DNA of 64,000 bases, taken from Vitrella brassicaformis. Lineage: Eukaryota > Sar > Vitrellaceae. Both the position numbers and the translations under genes were made by a program. The notes beneath the pieces were generated by a model. It made no database searches and was not told where the DNA came from. It saw only the letters and a program-made list of their open reading frames with translations. Within the stretch, counting starts at the first letter, position 1. Each line of letters starts with the position of its first letter. This document shows positions 25,001 to 37,600 of this stretch, piece after piece. The stretch is taken from assembly GCA_001179505.1 (NCBI GenBank), contig CDMY01000340.1, positions 49,259 through 113,258 on the forward strand. The letters run 5' to 3'.

Positions 25001-28000
25001 ATGGCCTCTGTGGTCGTTCTGCTGCACGACCTCCCTCTCGTGCTGGAACAGCATGGCGCAGAACCACTTCACAAAGGCGGGAGCCGACGGCCACATCGGA
25101 CTCAGACACGCCTACACCCATCCCATCCGGCCATGGACAGACACCACCACACACCACGGCAGTATGATTGAAGGGCGGTTGGGTGCTTGTGGTGTGCTGA
25201 CTGACTGACGTACGTCGCAAAAGTCGAGCAGGAGGTTCTCTGCGATGCTGCGGTGCTCACCGCTGTCACAGCGCAACACACACCTGGGACCATTTATCCA
25301 TCCAGACACACCCACACAGGGACAACACACGCCCCCACACCCCTGCAGTATCTGTGTCTGCTGGCCTTCACATCAGTGACACCTACGTGTGGTAGATATG
25401 CGATGCCAGCTCGTTGGCGGCGGCGCGCATGTCCCTGGCCTTGTCCAGGAGGAGGTCCTTGCGCCTCTTGGCCTCGGCGTGGAACTGCTCGGACCGATCT
25501 GCTTGACCACACACGGAATGCGCCAACCTGTACCCCACCCACAAAGGGAGAGCCACAGCGAGCGTACCGTACAGCCAGCACATGGGTGGTGCCTCCCTCC
25601 CTCCCTCCCTCCCTGTGTGTCTGATAGATATCACTGACTGACTGACCTCATCATGACTTTGGCGTGTCGGCTGAGGTCACGGTCGGGGTCGCACTGGCCA
25701 CGCCGTCTGCAGGCAACAGATCACATGTGTACACATGACTGACAGGGATGGGGGGATGTGTATTGATTGGCCGGGAGTGACTGAGTGAGTGAGCACCTTG
25801 ATCCGCCGAGTTTGCCGGTCATGGGCACGTCAGCTATCTTGGCAGCCGCATCCTGATCGACACCACCCACCCACACGCGAACACACCACACACCAACAGT
25901 GAGACATGGCTGGGTGGAGCCCCCACCCGAAACAGTGAGTGCCGCAGGTCGCGGAAACGACAGCAGATCTGCTCACTCGGTCGAAGGACAAAAAAAGGAA
26001 ACAGAGAAGACACGCTCTCTCATCGGGCGGTGCCGCCGTGTTGATTGGGCTTCGCTTCTGTCTTACGGTGACGATTATGTCAATAGCGTAGGGCGCGACG
26101 GCCTCCTTGGCCTCAGACATGAAGGCCAGATCGAGACACGCCGTGATCAGCTGCACACACAAAGACACACACGCATCCAATCCACCGATACATCGACAAG
26201 TGGTGGGCAAGGGCAGGCAGGCCGACCTACCTGGTGTTTGATGACGTCATTGGGAGGGGCCACACACAGCCGCTCGTGCAGGCGCTTTCACACATAAATG
26301 ACCACACGCAGACAGACAAACACTTGAATGGTCAGTCAACAAGCTCGCCGTCCGGCGGCTGTCTATCTGTGTCGTCATTTTTGTCATCATCGCTCACAGA
26401 CCGACCGACCTTGAGGACGTGTATGAGCCGCTCCACCAGCACGTTGACACTCGCTTGCGACAGGCTGACGACAGACGCACACCACACCATGCAATCAATG
26501 CACTAACTCTCAAGGGACGCACTGCCACACACGCCATTCGTCCATCGTGCAGCTCAGCTGGCTTGCCGACATTTTGTTCAGGTTGACTTGGACGGGCTTG
26601 CCAAACTTGTCTGCAGGCAGGCAGGGGACCGTACACACGTGTGTGTGTGTGTGTGTGTGTTGATCGGTTGGCCCTCACTGACTGACTGACTCACCGACGG
26701 TGTCGACGGCGGAGGGGATGGTGGTGCGCGAGTGGACCTTGAGCAGCTGAACCGCAGACGCCTCGAGCTGAGCAACCGACCGACCGACCAACGGACACAC
26801 ACAGACAGGCAGGCAGTTTCCATTCTCTGCTGAGGTTCTATTGGTTACATCTTCTTTGGCGACGGAGCTTGTGAGGCCTGGGATGAGGGTGCCCTCCAGA
26901 TAGCACCGGAGGTACGCAAGCGACGCATTCAAACACCTACACACACACAGCACAACAGGACAGGAGCACACCACACCACACCATCGACAATGTGTGTATC
27001 CCGCTGACAATAGATAGAGCGTACACACCTGATGTCATTGTCTGCGGCAGCGAGGAAGTCCTTGCTCTTCCATGCGGCCGTCCCGTCCTTTGTGGCCACA
27101 CTCTTGCGCACCGCATCCTACACACACAGATGGACACACACAGATGGACACTCAGACACACCACGACTGGTGTGTGCGCCATGCACACAGACCGTGAGAT
27201 TGACGGCTGGTTTGAGCGTCGCCGCGGTCTTCAGGATACCGCCGAAGTCCTTCACCAACTCAGACAACTTCGCCCACCCACCCACACACACACATGCACA
27301 CGCATCTGTCCATGCGTGGACGTGGGCGTGGTTGTGGTTGCTATCTACCTGGTTTGCGAGCGTCTGTGTGACTCGGTTATCGTGCATCATTGCACGGTAC
27401 CTCCGCACCTTACTCGCCAGCCTGCCAACAACACAGACACCGCGCACACACACACACGATAGATGGGAACCTCTCCATCTGTTGTCTGTCTGTCTGTCTG
27501 TCTGTGTCACTCGAAGACGGTCGTGTCGAGTGCGATGTAGCCCTGCGGCCCCGGGCTGGTACTCCTGTGTGAGTGACAACAACACGCAGGACACATCGAT
27601 GGTGTGTGCGAGAGAGGTGGCGATCCACTCATATGTGCCTTTCATGCCCTCACTCACAGCTTCTGTTTCAGCAGGGCGGCAAACTGCTTCACCTCCTCCA
27701 ATATGTCGATATCTGACACACACCCGTCACGTCCATCACACCCACACACCACACACCACCCACCAGCACACATCCATCTATCCATCCATAGATAGCGCCC
27801 CTCCCCACCGCTCACTGACTGACCGCTGTTCGGTGCCATGTCCAGGTCCTCCGTCCGCATCACCACCATCATACAGTCCTCCTCGCCATCCTCATCCTCC
27901 TCTCCCACACCAACAAGCGGCTGGGCTGTGGATGCGGGCGCACCAGCACCACCACCACCAGGAGCAGCAACAGAAGCAGCGGGTGCCACCGCATGTGAGT

Positions 28001-28496
28001 GTGCATGTGCCGCTCTGGCGTCGGGAGAGCGTGGCGCCGAGGCGAGGTGGGTGTTCTCGGTGTGTGGGAGGGAGGGGTGGGGAATGGGGTGTGGCTGGGG
28101 GAGTGGCACCGACACCATGTCGATGAACGACCGGAGGTCCTGGCGGGAGACGATCGGGTCAACCTGCTCACTGTTGAGAGCGTAGCGCAATTAACCACAC
28201 ACACACAACACACGCACAGCACAGCACAGCACATGTGGGGAAGCAGTGGATGGATGGATGGATGGTTGGCCAGCACCCACTCCTTATATGTACCTTGGGT
28301 AGCCCTTGTTGACGAGCTGTTCCCTCATCTCCTGCCACTCCTCCGCCGTCCAGCTGAAGTTCATTCTGTTGGCCGTCGGCGCGGGGTTTGGGTCGTGCAG
28401 CAGCGGGTCGTTGTGCGGACCGCTCCTGCCGCCGCCCAGGATAGATCCGGTCGTCAACAGCTCGAACCGACGGCTGCTCATCCTCCGATGTATCAC
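18377..28496 (-). CDS. SCC2: SCC2/Nipped-B/NIPBL-type cohesin loader
   Basis: About thirty exons on the minus strand, from MIHRRMSSRRFELL (ATG 28494-28496) to a TGA at 18377-18379. SCC2 loads the cohesin ring onto chromatin in the nucleus. HEAT-like repeats appear throughout. The clearest are AAIGALLDIVTDNPALI with SAARVRDRALQLLEKVVF (about 23175-23470) and PSPLVRAKAIKILSEFCL (22760-22810), as in the cohesin HEAT domain. The Nipped-B C-terminal domain follows: LACLKCLHILSAYTP, then CCEALKVVQQLQRQGLINP with VRGPAVRIIK (20222-20370). The N-terminal exons (27800-28190) are low-complexity. The C-terminus is Lys/Arg/Gly-rich with GRGRPRGARGG, resembling an AT hook, and may bind DNA. Intron phases were followed through about two thirds of the gene and were consistent; the total length, about 1,900 aa, is an estimate. 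No SCC4/MAU2 partner is in the window. Confidence 0.85.
22015..22055. repeat. (CT)n(GT)n compound dinucleotide repeat
   Basis: CT units followed by GT units within an SCC2 intron. Confidence 0.9.
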
Positions 28497-28707
28497 ATCA
28501 GCACACCGCCATCGTCAACTCTTGATGAGCAAGGCCGCTAACACGCAACACAGCAAGCAACACAGGCTGTTGGAGACGGCCAAAGAAGACGCTCGAAACG
28601 ATGCAGACGAACGGGCAGTGTACCACTGAGGCTGTTGGTGCGGCCCTCACTGCGACGTTCGATTCCCTCAGCTCCAGCTCGCAGGGGAAGGGGGGCTAGG
28701 GTGCTCC
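28497..28707. promoter_or_regulatory. Divergent promoter region between SCC2 and a small membrane-protein gene
   Basis: 211 bp between head-to-head start codons. No TATA box or clear shared motif was seen. Confidence 0.4.
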
Positions 28708-29135
28708 ATGAAACTGGTGCTGCGGGGCGGGAGGAAAGCAGGCTCTCTCATCTCCATGGGAATCCTCCGGCGGCCGTTGAAGTGCATCTGCTATGTTGCA
28801 ATTCTGCTGACGCTGGCGGCCCTGCTGCTCTACGCCGCAAGCCACATCTCCTGCGTCAGGTAGGCCCAACCGCACCGCAGGCCACACCACGGCTGGCACA
28901 ACAAAACTAGATTCCGGCCACCTCTCCCTCTCTCCCTCCGTATATATTCTGCCGTTTGTTGCTTTCCCTCGGGCTGGTTGTCTTGTGTTGACACGTTTTG
29001 TTCAGTGCGGGTATGGAGAAGGTGAAGGCCCTGATAGAGCAGTACACGGGGCAGCGGTCAGATGACACACTCAACGGCGAGGGGGCCGCACAGGGGGGCG
29101 GAGGAGGAGGCGGCCTCACTAGGAGGCGCTTGTAG
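28708..29135 (+). CDS. Small single-pass membrane protein, unrecognised
   Basis: Two exons, 28708-28859 and 29006-29135, joined at GTCAG|gtaggc ... ttcag|TGC, encode 93 aa. A basic N-terminus (MKLVLRGGRKAG, RRPLK) precedes one hydrophobic helix, CYVAILLTLAALLLYAAS. After it come a short amphipathic segment (MEKVKALIEQYTGQ) and a Gly-rich, basic C-terminus ending LTRRRL. The positive residues before the helix suggest an N-in signal anchor, so the C-terminus would be lumenal. This is inference. The frame is short, but the strong splice sites and the coding-like first exon make it plausible. It is head to head with SCC2, and I recognise no family. Confidence 0.6.
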
Positions 29136-31236
29136 CCCGGACTCACACACAGGTATGTAGGGAGTTTGGCAAAGCGGGCGGGGGATGACAGACAGGCGAT
29201 AGATAGACGGTTTGCCACACTGTAGTGTGTGTTGTGTGATTGGCATGGCTGTGTCGGTCGGTCAGGGCTGCTGGGCTGGAGGGAGGGAGGGGGGCGTGTG
29301 TGACGGACGGACGACTGACGTGAGTGAGTGGTAGATAGCGGGTGGCGCTGGCTGGCTGTTGATAGCGGATACTGACTATACTGATCGGTGCCTGGCCTGT
29401 AATATTGGTGTGTACTTGTGGGGTGGAGACCGCAAGCAAAGAGATCGATCGCAACATACACATACATACACACACATACACAGATACATACGCGACTGAC
29501 TGGACTCAACCTAACTTACCCCACTAGCTAGCTACTCTGTGCCGTACGTAAGCCAGCCTGTTTTTCTGTGCCAGGCTGCCTTTTATCAATGACGCATATA
29601 TATACCCAATCCGGTCCGGGCACTCCCCCCTTGCTTCGATGGATGTGTGTCGTGTATGTGTGTGTGTGACTAGCTAGCTACATAGGCAAGTTTGTGGCCC
29701 TGCGTACGTACGTCGGACGGTACGTACGGTAGGTACTCTGTGTGTGTGTCGTGTGTCCGTGTGTCGAGAGCCTTGCTGGTCCAAGCTCTAGAGAGGACTT
29801 GCGCTGCCTGCAGCCGCAGTCTCTTGTAGTTGGGGTGGTAAGAGTCTCCACACAGACAGCAGTAGGTGCGTATGTAGGACGCTCACTGTCGGGGATGTCG
29901 ATACAAACATGTGTGTATGTGTCGGTCAGTGGGGCCGTGTAGGGCGGGGCGGGGCGGCTGCCTGACTGCGTGGCCTGGGTGGGTGGGTGGCTGCCGTGTG
30001 AAGTCTCTTGTGAGTGAGGGATTGATGAGAAAGGAGACCGAGGGATTGGGTGGCTCCCTTGCCTTGTTGATACTCACTGGATAATTTTGCCTCAGGTCTG
30101 TCATCCATCCATCCATATCAACAGAGCAGGGCTCCCTGCCTGGCTGCCTGCCTGGCTGAGTCTTTCTCAGTGTGTATCTATGTGTATGTGTATGTGGGTT
30201 CACGTCCGTTATATATTTAACCTACCCTAGCTACTTGTGTTCTCCACCATGGTACCACATGACTGACATGCGTGTGTGTGCATGTGCATGTGTGTGTGTG
30301 TGTCGTGTATCTGGCGGCATGAATGACAGATTGCAATTCTTGTTGTGTGGTGGATTGGATATAGATAGGGGCTGCCCCGCCCCTGCTGTGTTGTAATGCT
30401 TATAATGAGTGCTGTGCAGTCTGTGCAGTGAATGGACGGACGGCCTTGTGCTGGCTGTGCCGGTGTTATCTCCCGTATATATAAGGCAGGGCGGATGCTG
30501 GTGTGTGGATGTCAGTCACCTCACCGGACGCAATCTAGTCTACTTTTATGTGTTCATGTGGATGGAATGAATCAATCTCGCTGAAAATCGTAATGGACAG
30601 TGAACTGTGGTAGTACAAACAAATGCACTCGCGCCACGGAAGGACACCACAAGGCAAATAATAGGTCCACCCTCACACCACACACAGACACAGACACACA
30701 CACTTGTCCGTGCAGCCAGGGAGGGGGGAGGCAGGCAGCATACAGATGCATCCACTTGACACAGTCAGGCATATCAATCCACCCACCTAACCTCCCTCCC
30801 ACACCGCCCACCCACCTCAACCGCCCATACATATGTATCCACACACAGGACCCACTCACTCATCCACCGGCCTGCCGGGGGCAGCTGTACACAAACACAC
30901 ACACGCCCCGCCAACAGTGCGCTGCGCACCAGAGAGCGAGACGAGACCAACAAAAGCAGACAGACAAAAGTGTAAGGAAGTGACATCTGTCTGGAGGAAT
31001 GGATGGATGTGGCTAGGCAGTGAGTGGGCGAGAAATGCGCAAAAGCAACCGATGTCTGTATGTCTGTCTGTCTTGTCTACGGATGGACAACGGCACGGCA
31101 GCTCTCACTCATCCACCCACCCACCCATCCCCACCCACCCAGGATGGATGCTCCAAAACAGCGCCACGCCAGACGCTCCCCTCGCTCTACTAACCCTCCC
31201 TCCGTCCCTGGATGGTGTGTATGCGTGTATGAATGT
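29136..31236. other. Repeat-rich intergenic region between convergent genes
   Basis: 2.1 kb containing GT/CA runs, TACGTACG tracts, (TGGC)n and (CACC)n, with AT-richer patches (ATATATAT near 29597 and 30212). Open frames on both strands are low-complexity. No RNA gene was recognised. Confidence 0.55.
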
Positions 31237-32952
31237 TTATCCTATTTTGAGTGCTGGCCTCTCCTTGCTGAGCTCTCTCGTGAGCCTCCTCTTCTCGGCT
31301 CTCTCGCCCTGTGTGGCCATCTGGCTGGTCTTGCGCTCCACCGACATGACAGACGCACCGGGGCTCACCTCGATCTCCTGCACAGCCTGCGGCAACGACG
31401 GACGACGCTTCGAACCCTACACACACACACACACACAAAGGTTGGTATACATACACTTGGCGGTCTCTCTCTGTTGCGCTAGCGCTCTCTGTCTGTCTGT
31501 CTGTCTGTCTGTCTGTGGATGGGGTGTGTGTGTCTGCGGGTGTCTTGCTTACGATGCCGAACCAGCCGCCCCCGGTCTTCTCATAGAAGCTAGCCTTGAC
31601 GAAGTTGAGGAACTTGAGCGAGGCCATCCATCCGCAGTTGTTGACGAGCCAGAGGGGCACGGACCCCTTGAGGTCGATCTGCATCAGCGCGTCCGCCTCG
31701 GTGCTGCTCTTGTCACCGCCCATCGGACGGATGCGCAGAAACAGGCACTGGCAGTGCGCCTGCAGGTGGTTCGCAGGCACCTCCAGCAAATGATTGTACT
31801 GAATGAACCAACCAACGCACAGACAGGGGGCCAAGGGAGAGAGGGGGGAATTGAATGGGTGTGGTGTGGTGTGGTGTGGGGTGGGGTGGTGTGGGTGTTT
31901 GTCGGGGGCTGGCTGACCTTTTCGGTGCCGTCGGATGTCCAGAGCATCTGGTACTCGTCGCCATTCTTCTTGACGTCGATCATGAACAGCAACAGATCCC
32001 TGCACACACACAGTACAGACACACACACACACCATAGACAGGAGATGAAACACACGACCAGACCACGGCCGGGGTGGGGTGTGCGGTGCGCATCCCACCA
32101 CACACCGACGTACCTTGGTGCGACCCATCTGGAGACGAATCTGCATTTGAGCAGTGGGTATCCGTCGTAGTGTGCGATGTACTCGAGCAGCTGGCAGTTG
32201 AGGAACCAATCGGGCCAGCGCAACGCCGCCATCCGCTGGTGCGCTGCCCACGTCGGCACGTCCTTCAACGCCGAAGTCACCTGCAGTCAGTGCACCGCAC
32301 ACAGACGGACAGATAGATAGACAGACACGCACAGTAGACGGACGGAAGGAAGCGAAACGGTGCGCGTCGGGTGGTGAGTGTGGCTACCTGTGGTGTGTCA
32401 TGTGAACCTCCTTACCTTGAACATGGGCATGACGCCGGCCTCGTCCTGTATCTTCCTGTAGACGAAGAGTGGGTCCTTGGGCTTGACCTTGACGGCCTGC
32501 CACACCCCCGGCGTCTCCACCATCTTGATCGCCGCCGCCACTTTCTCCGCACCCCAGTCCTTGGTGGTCACGTCGGGCGACGACACCGACTGCCGACGGT
32601 CGCCAGTATACACGCCGCTCGGGACGCTGTTGTTGGGCGCCGCTGGCGCCTCCTGGCTCGTCCCGGCGGGAATGGCAGCAGGCGACGCCTGCAGATGGGA
32701 TGCCACCGCACTGACGGGCCGCCGCGAGGCGGGCGACTCCCCCTGCAGGGCGTCTGGTGGTGGGTTTGTGTCGAGAGCATTGCGGATGTCCTCGATGGCG
32801 CCGCCGACTATCTCTTCTAGGTCCACCACGTTGAGATACACCGGTCCTTGAGGCGACTGGATGGAGAAGAGGGAGGAGTGGGTCGGGGAGGAGTTGGTGG
32901 AGGCCTCGGCGATGGTGATGGCAGGCACGTCTTTGGGCTGGTCGTCACCCAT
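31237..32952 (-). CDS. START-domain lipid-binding protein
   Basis: Five exons (32416-32952, 32114-32280, 31918-31999, 31553-31798, 31237-31416) sum to 1,212 nt, 403 aa. Residues 1-150 are Ser/Pro/Ala-rich and probably disordered. From about residue 155 the sequence follows the START pattern. VYRKIQDEAGVMPMFKV and WFLNCQLLEYIAHYDG come first. Next are CRFVSRWVAPRDLLLFMIDV, matching the RD(F/L) strand, and EYQMLWTSDG. LRIRPMGGD, MQIDLKGSVPLWLVNN, matching the D-GxxPxWLxN motif, and a final amphipathic helix complete it. START domains form a hydrophobic pocket that carries sterols, phospholipids or ceramide; the ligand here cannot be read from sequence. A basic 60-residue tail follows (GSKRRPSLPQ, EKRRLTRELSKERP). 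There is no signal peptide or membrane span, so it is probably cytosolic. Confidence 0.82.
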
Positions 32953-33203
32953 CTTGCTTGAAATACTAGAAAAGATGACGCTCCTCCTCTTACCTCTGAT
33001 CCGCTCTGTAAACGTTGGAGATCAGGGCTGGTGTGGCATAAAGGCATTGAGCAGACAGAGTCAGCGTGACAGACGCTTTCCACTCGACGCAAAAAGCACA
33101 CAAGTCGCGCCGCATCAATCATTGTGTGCAGGGCAGGCAAAGGGGGCGTAGACAGGCATGGCCTGCAGTGAGTGTATGGCTGCCATCGAGGGACCAAGAG
33201 AGT

Positions 33204-34355
33204 CTACTTGGATGCCTTCCTGCTCTTCTTGCGCCTCCTGGCCTCTCTGCTGGACTCTGAGCTGTCGCTCTCCGATTCGCTGCTGCTGTCTGAGCTGCTG
33301 CTGCTGCTGCTGCTGTCACTCGACGATGACTCGGACTCGCTCTCGGAACTGCTGCTCTCATCCTTGCGGCGCTCTGGCAGATACAAAGAAATGTCTTAAG
33401 AGATGACGTGTGTGTGTGCAGCATGACTGCATCTCTCTCGTGCCGTGCCGTGCCGTGCCGTGCCGTCTGACGTGGTGGGGTGCCAGTCAGTCAGTCAGTC
33501 AGTCTTTCTCACTCTTTGATTTGTGTTTGCTCTTCTCGTTGCTCCTGTCCTTGCGCCGCTTCCTGCTCTTGCTCACGCCTCCCTTGCCACCTACAGACCA
33601 CCCCACACAAGAAGCAGACAGACAATAGAGAGCGGATGAATCAAACAAACAGCCGGCTGGTTGGCTGGATGGCTGGCTGGCTGGCGCATGCGTCCCCCAT
33701 CTCCCTCCCTCCCTGTGTGCTGGCTGGCTTGGGGGTCAGGGGAGCCTCTCACCTCTGCCCTTCTTGTCCGTCTCCTCATCCTTCTTAATCTCCCGCCACT
33801 CGTCCCCATCTGTGATCCTGAGCCAACAAACAGCACACACACAGGCACACACAAGAGCGAATGAGAAATGCATGCCATGCCGGGCACATGTATCTATCAC
33901 ATGGTCCATCGGCTGGCTGGCTGGCTCACTTGGGAACATCGGGGATATCGTCCGCATCGCAAAACTTCGGACGAAGCCGCGGATTCCTGCACGGCACGCA
34001 CACAACAAACACGCAACCAACAGCGGGAAGAGTGGGCAGTGTGGTGTGGTATGCCTGGTAGCTGTATGTAGCTGGGTATGGTATGCCGCCTCACTCACCG
34101 TAGGATGTCAGAGCGTGATGGTCTCGTCAGATAGACGCCCTTGGACTGACACTGGTACGTCCAATGCCCGAACCGCATACACTTCTGACATTGCTGTGTA
34201 GCCTGTCCCATACATGGCGGGCGATACACAGATACATGGCACACAGGGAGAGGAGACCATTCATTCCACAGCCAACGGGCGTCCTCCTCCGTTCTTTGCC
34301 GCTCACTCACCGCAGCAACTGGCTTCCCCAGCCAGCCAATCTGAGTTGTCGCCAT
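33204..34355 (-). CDS. ZCCHC10: ZCCHC10-like zinc-knuckle protein with acidic-serine tail
   Basis: Six exons (34311-34355, 34099-34202, 33930-33986, 33753-33817, 33513-33590, 33204-33373) sum to 474 nt, 157 aa. The knuckle CQKCMRFGHWTYQC is a C-x2-C-x4-H-x4-C ligand set. It is followed directly by YLTRPSRSDILRN, the same order as in ZCCHC10 (knuckle, then YL-RPSR). The middle is basic and Asp/Glu-rich. The C-terminus alternates long Ser/Glu/Asp runs with RREARRRKKSRKASK, typical of nuclear RNA-associated proteins. Function in RNA binding is inferred from the family. Intron 1 is 108 nt and stop-free in frame, so retention would insert 36 residues. The gene is head to head with the giant RING gene. 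Confidence 0.85.
33440..33466. repeat. (GTGCC)n pentanucleotide repeat
   Basis: Five GTGCC units inside the last intron of the ZCCHC10-like gene. Confidence 0.85.
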
Positions 34356-34666
34356 CTTGAGCTAGCTCCTCCAACTACACTACGGCAACTACGCCTCAAA
34401 CCAACGAACGAACGCGTCGAAAGGACGCGAGCTTGGATCGCCAAAGTGCAAGCTGGGAAAGATTTGGATGCGGGGAAGCTAAACCATCTCAAAACACACG
34501 ATTGCAAGAAGCTGTCCAAGAGCTGCTTTCGACAAGAAGAATTCGCGACCTTCGCTTGTCGCACTTTTTGTCTTGGCGAAGCGAAGGTGGTTGCAGTTGT
34601 GATGGCTGTGGGCAACACACTTGCCGTCAGCGGTCCAGTGCGTGGCGCAGACGCCACGTCATTGCT
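34356..34666. promoter_or_regulatory. Divergent promoter region between ZCCHC10-like and giant RING genes
   Basis: 311 bp between head-to-head start codons, with notably few simple repeats compared with other intergenic DNA here. Part is probably 5' UTR. No core element was identified. Confidence 0.4.
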
Positions 34667-37600
34667 ATGAAGGTCCGGTCGGCAGTGACTGACGTCCTGC
34701 TTGCCTTGCTCTTCTTGCTTTACTCGTGTGGGGCGCAGCAACCAGACGGCCGCCGGGGCAATGATTCAGCGCTGGACAGCCATCCCGATGTGTTCTATTT
34801 CGTAAGGACACCACCACGGATCTTTCTTGAGCACTTTTGATTGCAGGCCTGCCGAATGAGATTGTCTGTCTGTCTTTCTCTGTCTGTCTGCCGTGTGTGT
34901 GCTGGGCTGTGTGTGTCAGTTGAAGGGAGGGTACCGGGAGGAGCTGGGCCACTCTCTGAAGGCCCACAATGGCATCCTTGCCCACGGCCGGTGGCTGGTG
35001 GGCATCGCAACGACCGACACGGCCAACCTGCGGTCACCCGACAACAGCGTGGCCATCCAGACGGTGGCGGCCTTCGGCGACCGAGACCATGTCAGGGCAG
35101 CCGTCCACGGCAGGAATGTCGGCTTCCTCACAAAGGACGGCATTGCGGTCTTCCACCTCAACAGTGACGGCCACTTCAACCAGACGGCTCAGCTTCTGAC
35201 GGAGCCTCATCGATACGTCACTCACGAGCTCAACGGCGGACTGCTGGCGGCGACTGTTGAGAACCGAAACAAGCGCCGGCGTGTACTGCTCTACACGGGG
35301 GAGGAGGTGGATGAATCGCCAGATGCCGAGGGGTCTTCTGGTGGTGAAGGTGGTGCTAGCAAGTTCAAGGCCTACCACAACTTCCGTCGTCAGGCGTCGT
35401 CGGGTGTGAGTCTGCCGATCATCGGCGACGCCGAGCACGGGTTCGGGTCCAGCCTGGCCCTCACCGACCTGCACCTCCTCGTCGGCTGCGGCCAGTGCGA
35501 CGACGGAGGCTCCATCTACTGGTACTCTGTCGTCAGGGTGGACGACCACCTGCACCACACCAACAGCAGCGACAGTGACAGCGACGGAGAAGCAGAGGGT
35601 GCAACATCGTCGACATCACCACAGCCCCGCCCCGCCCATGTGTCTTGGGATTACGGCGGCCGGCTGGTGTCACCCTTCGGTGACGGCCTTTCCACCGCAC
35701 TCGGTAGAGAGGCCGTCAGGCTGGGGTTCGGCTCGACCGTGTCAACGAATGCTCTCTTGACGCTCATCGCCGCGCCGCGGCTGGGAGTGGCCCTCGTGTA
35801 CGAGACCGCCTCCCTGGTCAGCCAGGCGACCAACAAGGTGCAGCAGATGCGATGGATTGCGGCACACAAGATGGAGGGATGCCAAAATAGCGACGGCGCA
35901 GGTGTCGGCGATTGCTCGCTGGACGGCATGGCAGAGTGGATTGAGGGCGTCATGGGATCTGAGAGCTTCCTCCTGCGCGTGGCGCCTGTCTGCGTGCTCA
36001 AGGACGACGGAGCCACCGAGCTGCCGGGCGGCGAGTCGATTGTCGAACGGCTGCCTGTGGAGCCGTCGTCGAGTGAGTTGGGCTTCAGCATGACACAGGA
36101 AGTCGACATGAGGCAGCAGGTAGGTCCCATCGAGGGTGCACCGCAGCCCACCAGGATGAGGCTCTCACATGACGTCTGTCCGTGTGTGATTCGTTCAGGC
36201 ATCGATAGCGATCCTTGGTGCTCCGGGAGGCAACTTTGTCAACGTCTATCACATCCAGTTGATTCACGAGGGGCAGAACGCCACCTCCACCCGCAGCAGC
36301 CGAGTCACGTGCACCCTCACGCAGCAGGTTCGCGACGAGGGCTACGACCGGTCGATGCCCGCCGTGCGGCTCCACCCACACCGTCCACCCCGATCATCGA
36401 GGTCATCTTCGTCAAGAGTCGTGGGACAGAAGTCATCGACGAAAGAGAAGGCATCCAGCCGTTTCCTCAACCACAGCATCCCGCCCTCCAGTAGACTCGG
36501 GCACTCGGTCGCTTTCGTGGCCGGCAAGGTCTTCTTCGGTGCGCCCTTCGTGCCCGCCATCCAGGCCAGCCTCGCACCCGTCATGGGAGCCCACGAGTCC
36601 GGGGGGGAGGACGCCGACAAGCCAGCAGGTGCTGCGACACCTCCCGGCTCGACCGCCGCTGGCATGCCCTCCTCACTGCCCCGCGGCTCGTCGACTAACC
36701 CTCGGCTGGCGGTGATAGATCCGGCGGAGATCTTGTCAGCATCTCAGGGGTCGGGGGGCCGGGCCACCACTGACGTGCAGCCGGACGCCACGGCCGCGGG
36801 GCCGGCAGTGGTGCAGTCGACGGGCAGGGTGTACCAGAAGGCATACTGTCCATTCAACCACTACATGGTGGTGGAAGCAGCACACAAGCGGGGGTCGGGG
36901 GACAAGGAATCGTCTCCCGAATGCCGCCCGTGCAAGGAGGCAACGTTCTCGCTTGGAGGCTTCGCACCGGTAAGTGCCATCACACCAGCTAAGCTAGTCC
37001 CCTTCCTTCCCACAGGCCTGCCTGCCTGCATCGCACACGCCGCCTTTTCATGTCTGTCTGTGGTGCTCACTTACTTGCAGGAGTGTGAGGAGTGTGTTGG
37101 CGTGGAGAAACCTGAGGGTGCCACGTGGATCGAGGGCGCTGGGTGTGTTTGGGACTGCGGCGATGGCCTCTGGCCGCCCGAGTGCCTCGAGTGCCACATC
37201 ACCAAGGCGAGAGAGATCGAGCACGCTGCAGCCGAAGGGCGTGGCGAAAGTCTAGATCTCATCAAGCCCAAGTACTCCCACTGGCGAGACCTGGGGCCCG
37301 AGTGCACATGGCAGTGTGACGAGCCGCTCGTGTTTGATGCTGCTGAATTCGCCTGTGTGGGCCGGCTGCTGGCCCTGGAGGTGGTGCGTGTGGAGAACGA
37401 CCCCTTGCTGCCCTCGACAATCCCCGTCGAGACCTCCGATGGCTTTGTGGTCCTCCGGGAAGGCACTAAACTGCAGCTACGGATCACCATTTTCGCCGGA
37501 GAAAGTGAGGGAGGACAAAGAGAGAGATGCCTGCTGATATGATTGATGCAGTGCTTCATTCCTGATGTGTGGTCCTTGGTGCTCTCCCGCAGGTGCTGTT

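Noticed and set aside
27032-28126. 364-codon plus-strand open frame
   Set aside because: It lies antisense to SCC2 exons and introns and reads as His/Thr/Ser repeat peptides from CA-rich introns. SCC2 exons on the other strand have consistent phase.
28941-29150. Telomere-like or retroelement sequence
   Set aside because: No tandem TTTAGGG-type array and no reverse transcriptase, integrase or terminal repeats were found here or elsewhere in the window.
30833-32170. 445-codon plus-strand open frame
   Set aside because: Antisense to the START-domain gene, whose five exons sum exactly in frame. The plus frame is low-complexity over half its length.
33204-33386. Separate Ser/Glu-rich 60-codon gene
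   Set aside because: It is the last exon of the ZCCHC10-like gene; the acceptor at 33373 joins in phase and the Ser-rich tail matches that family.
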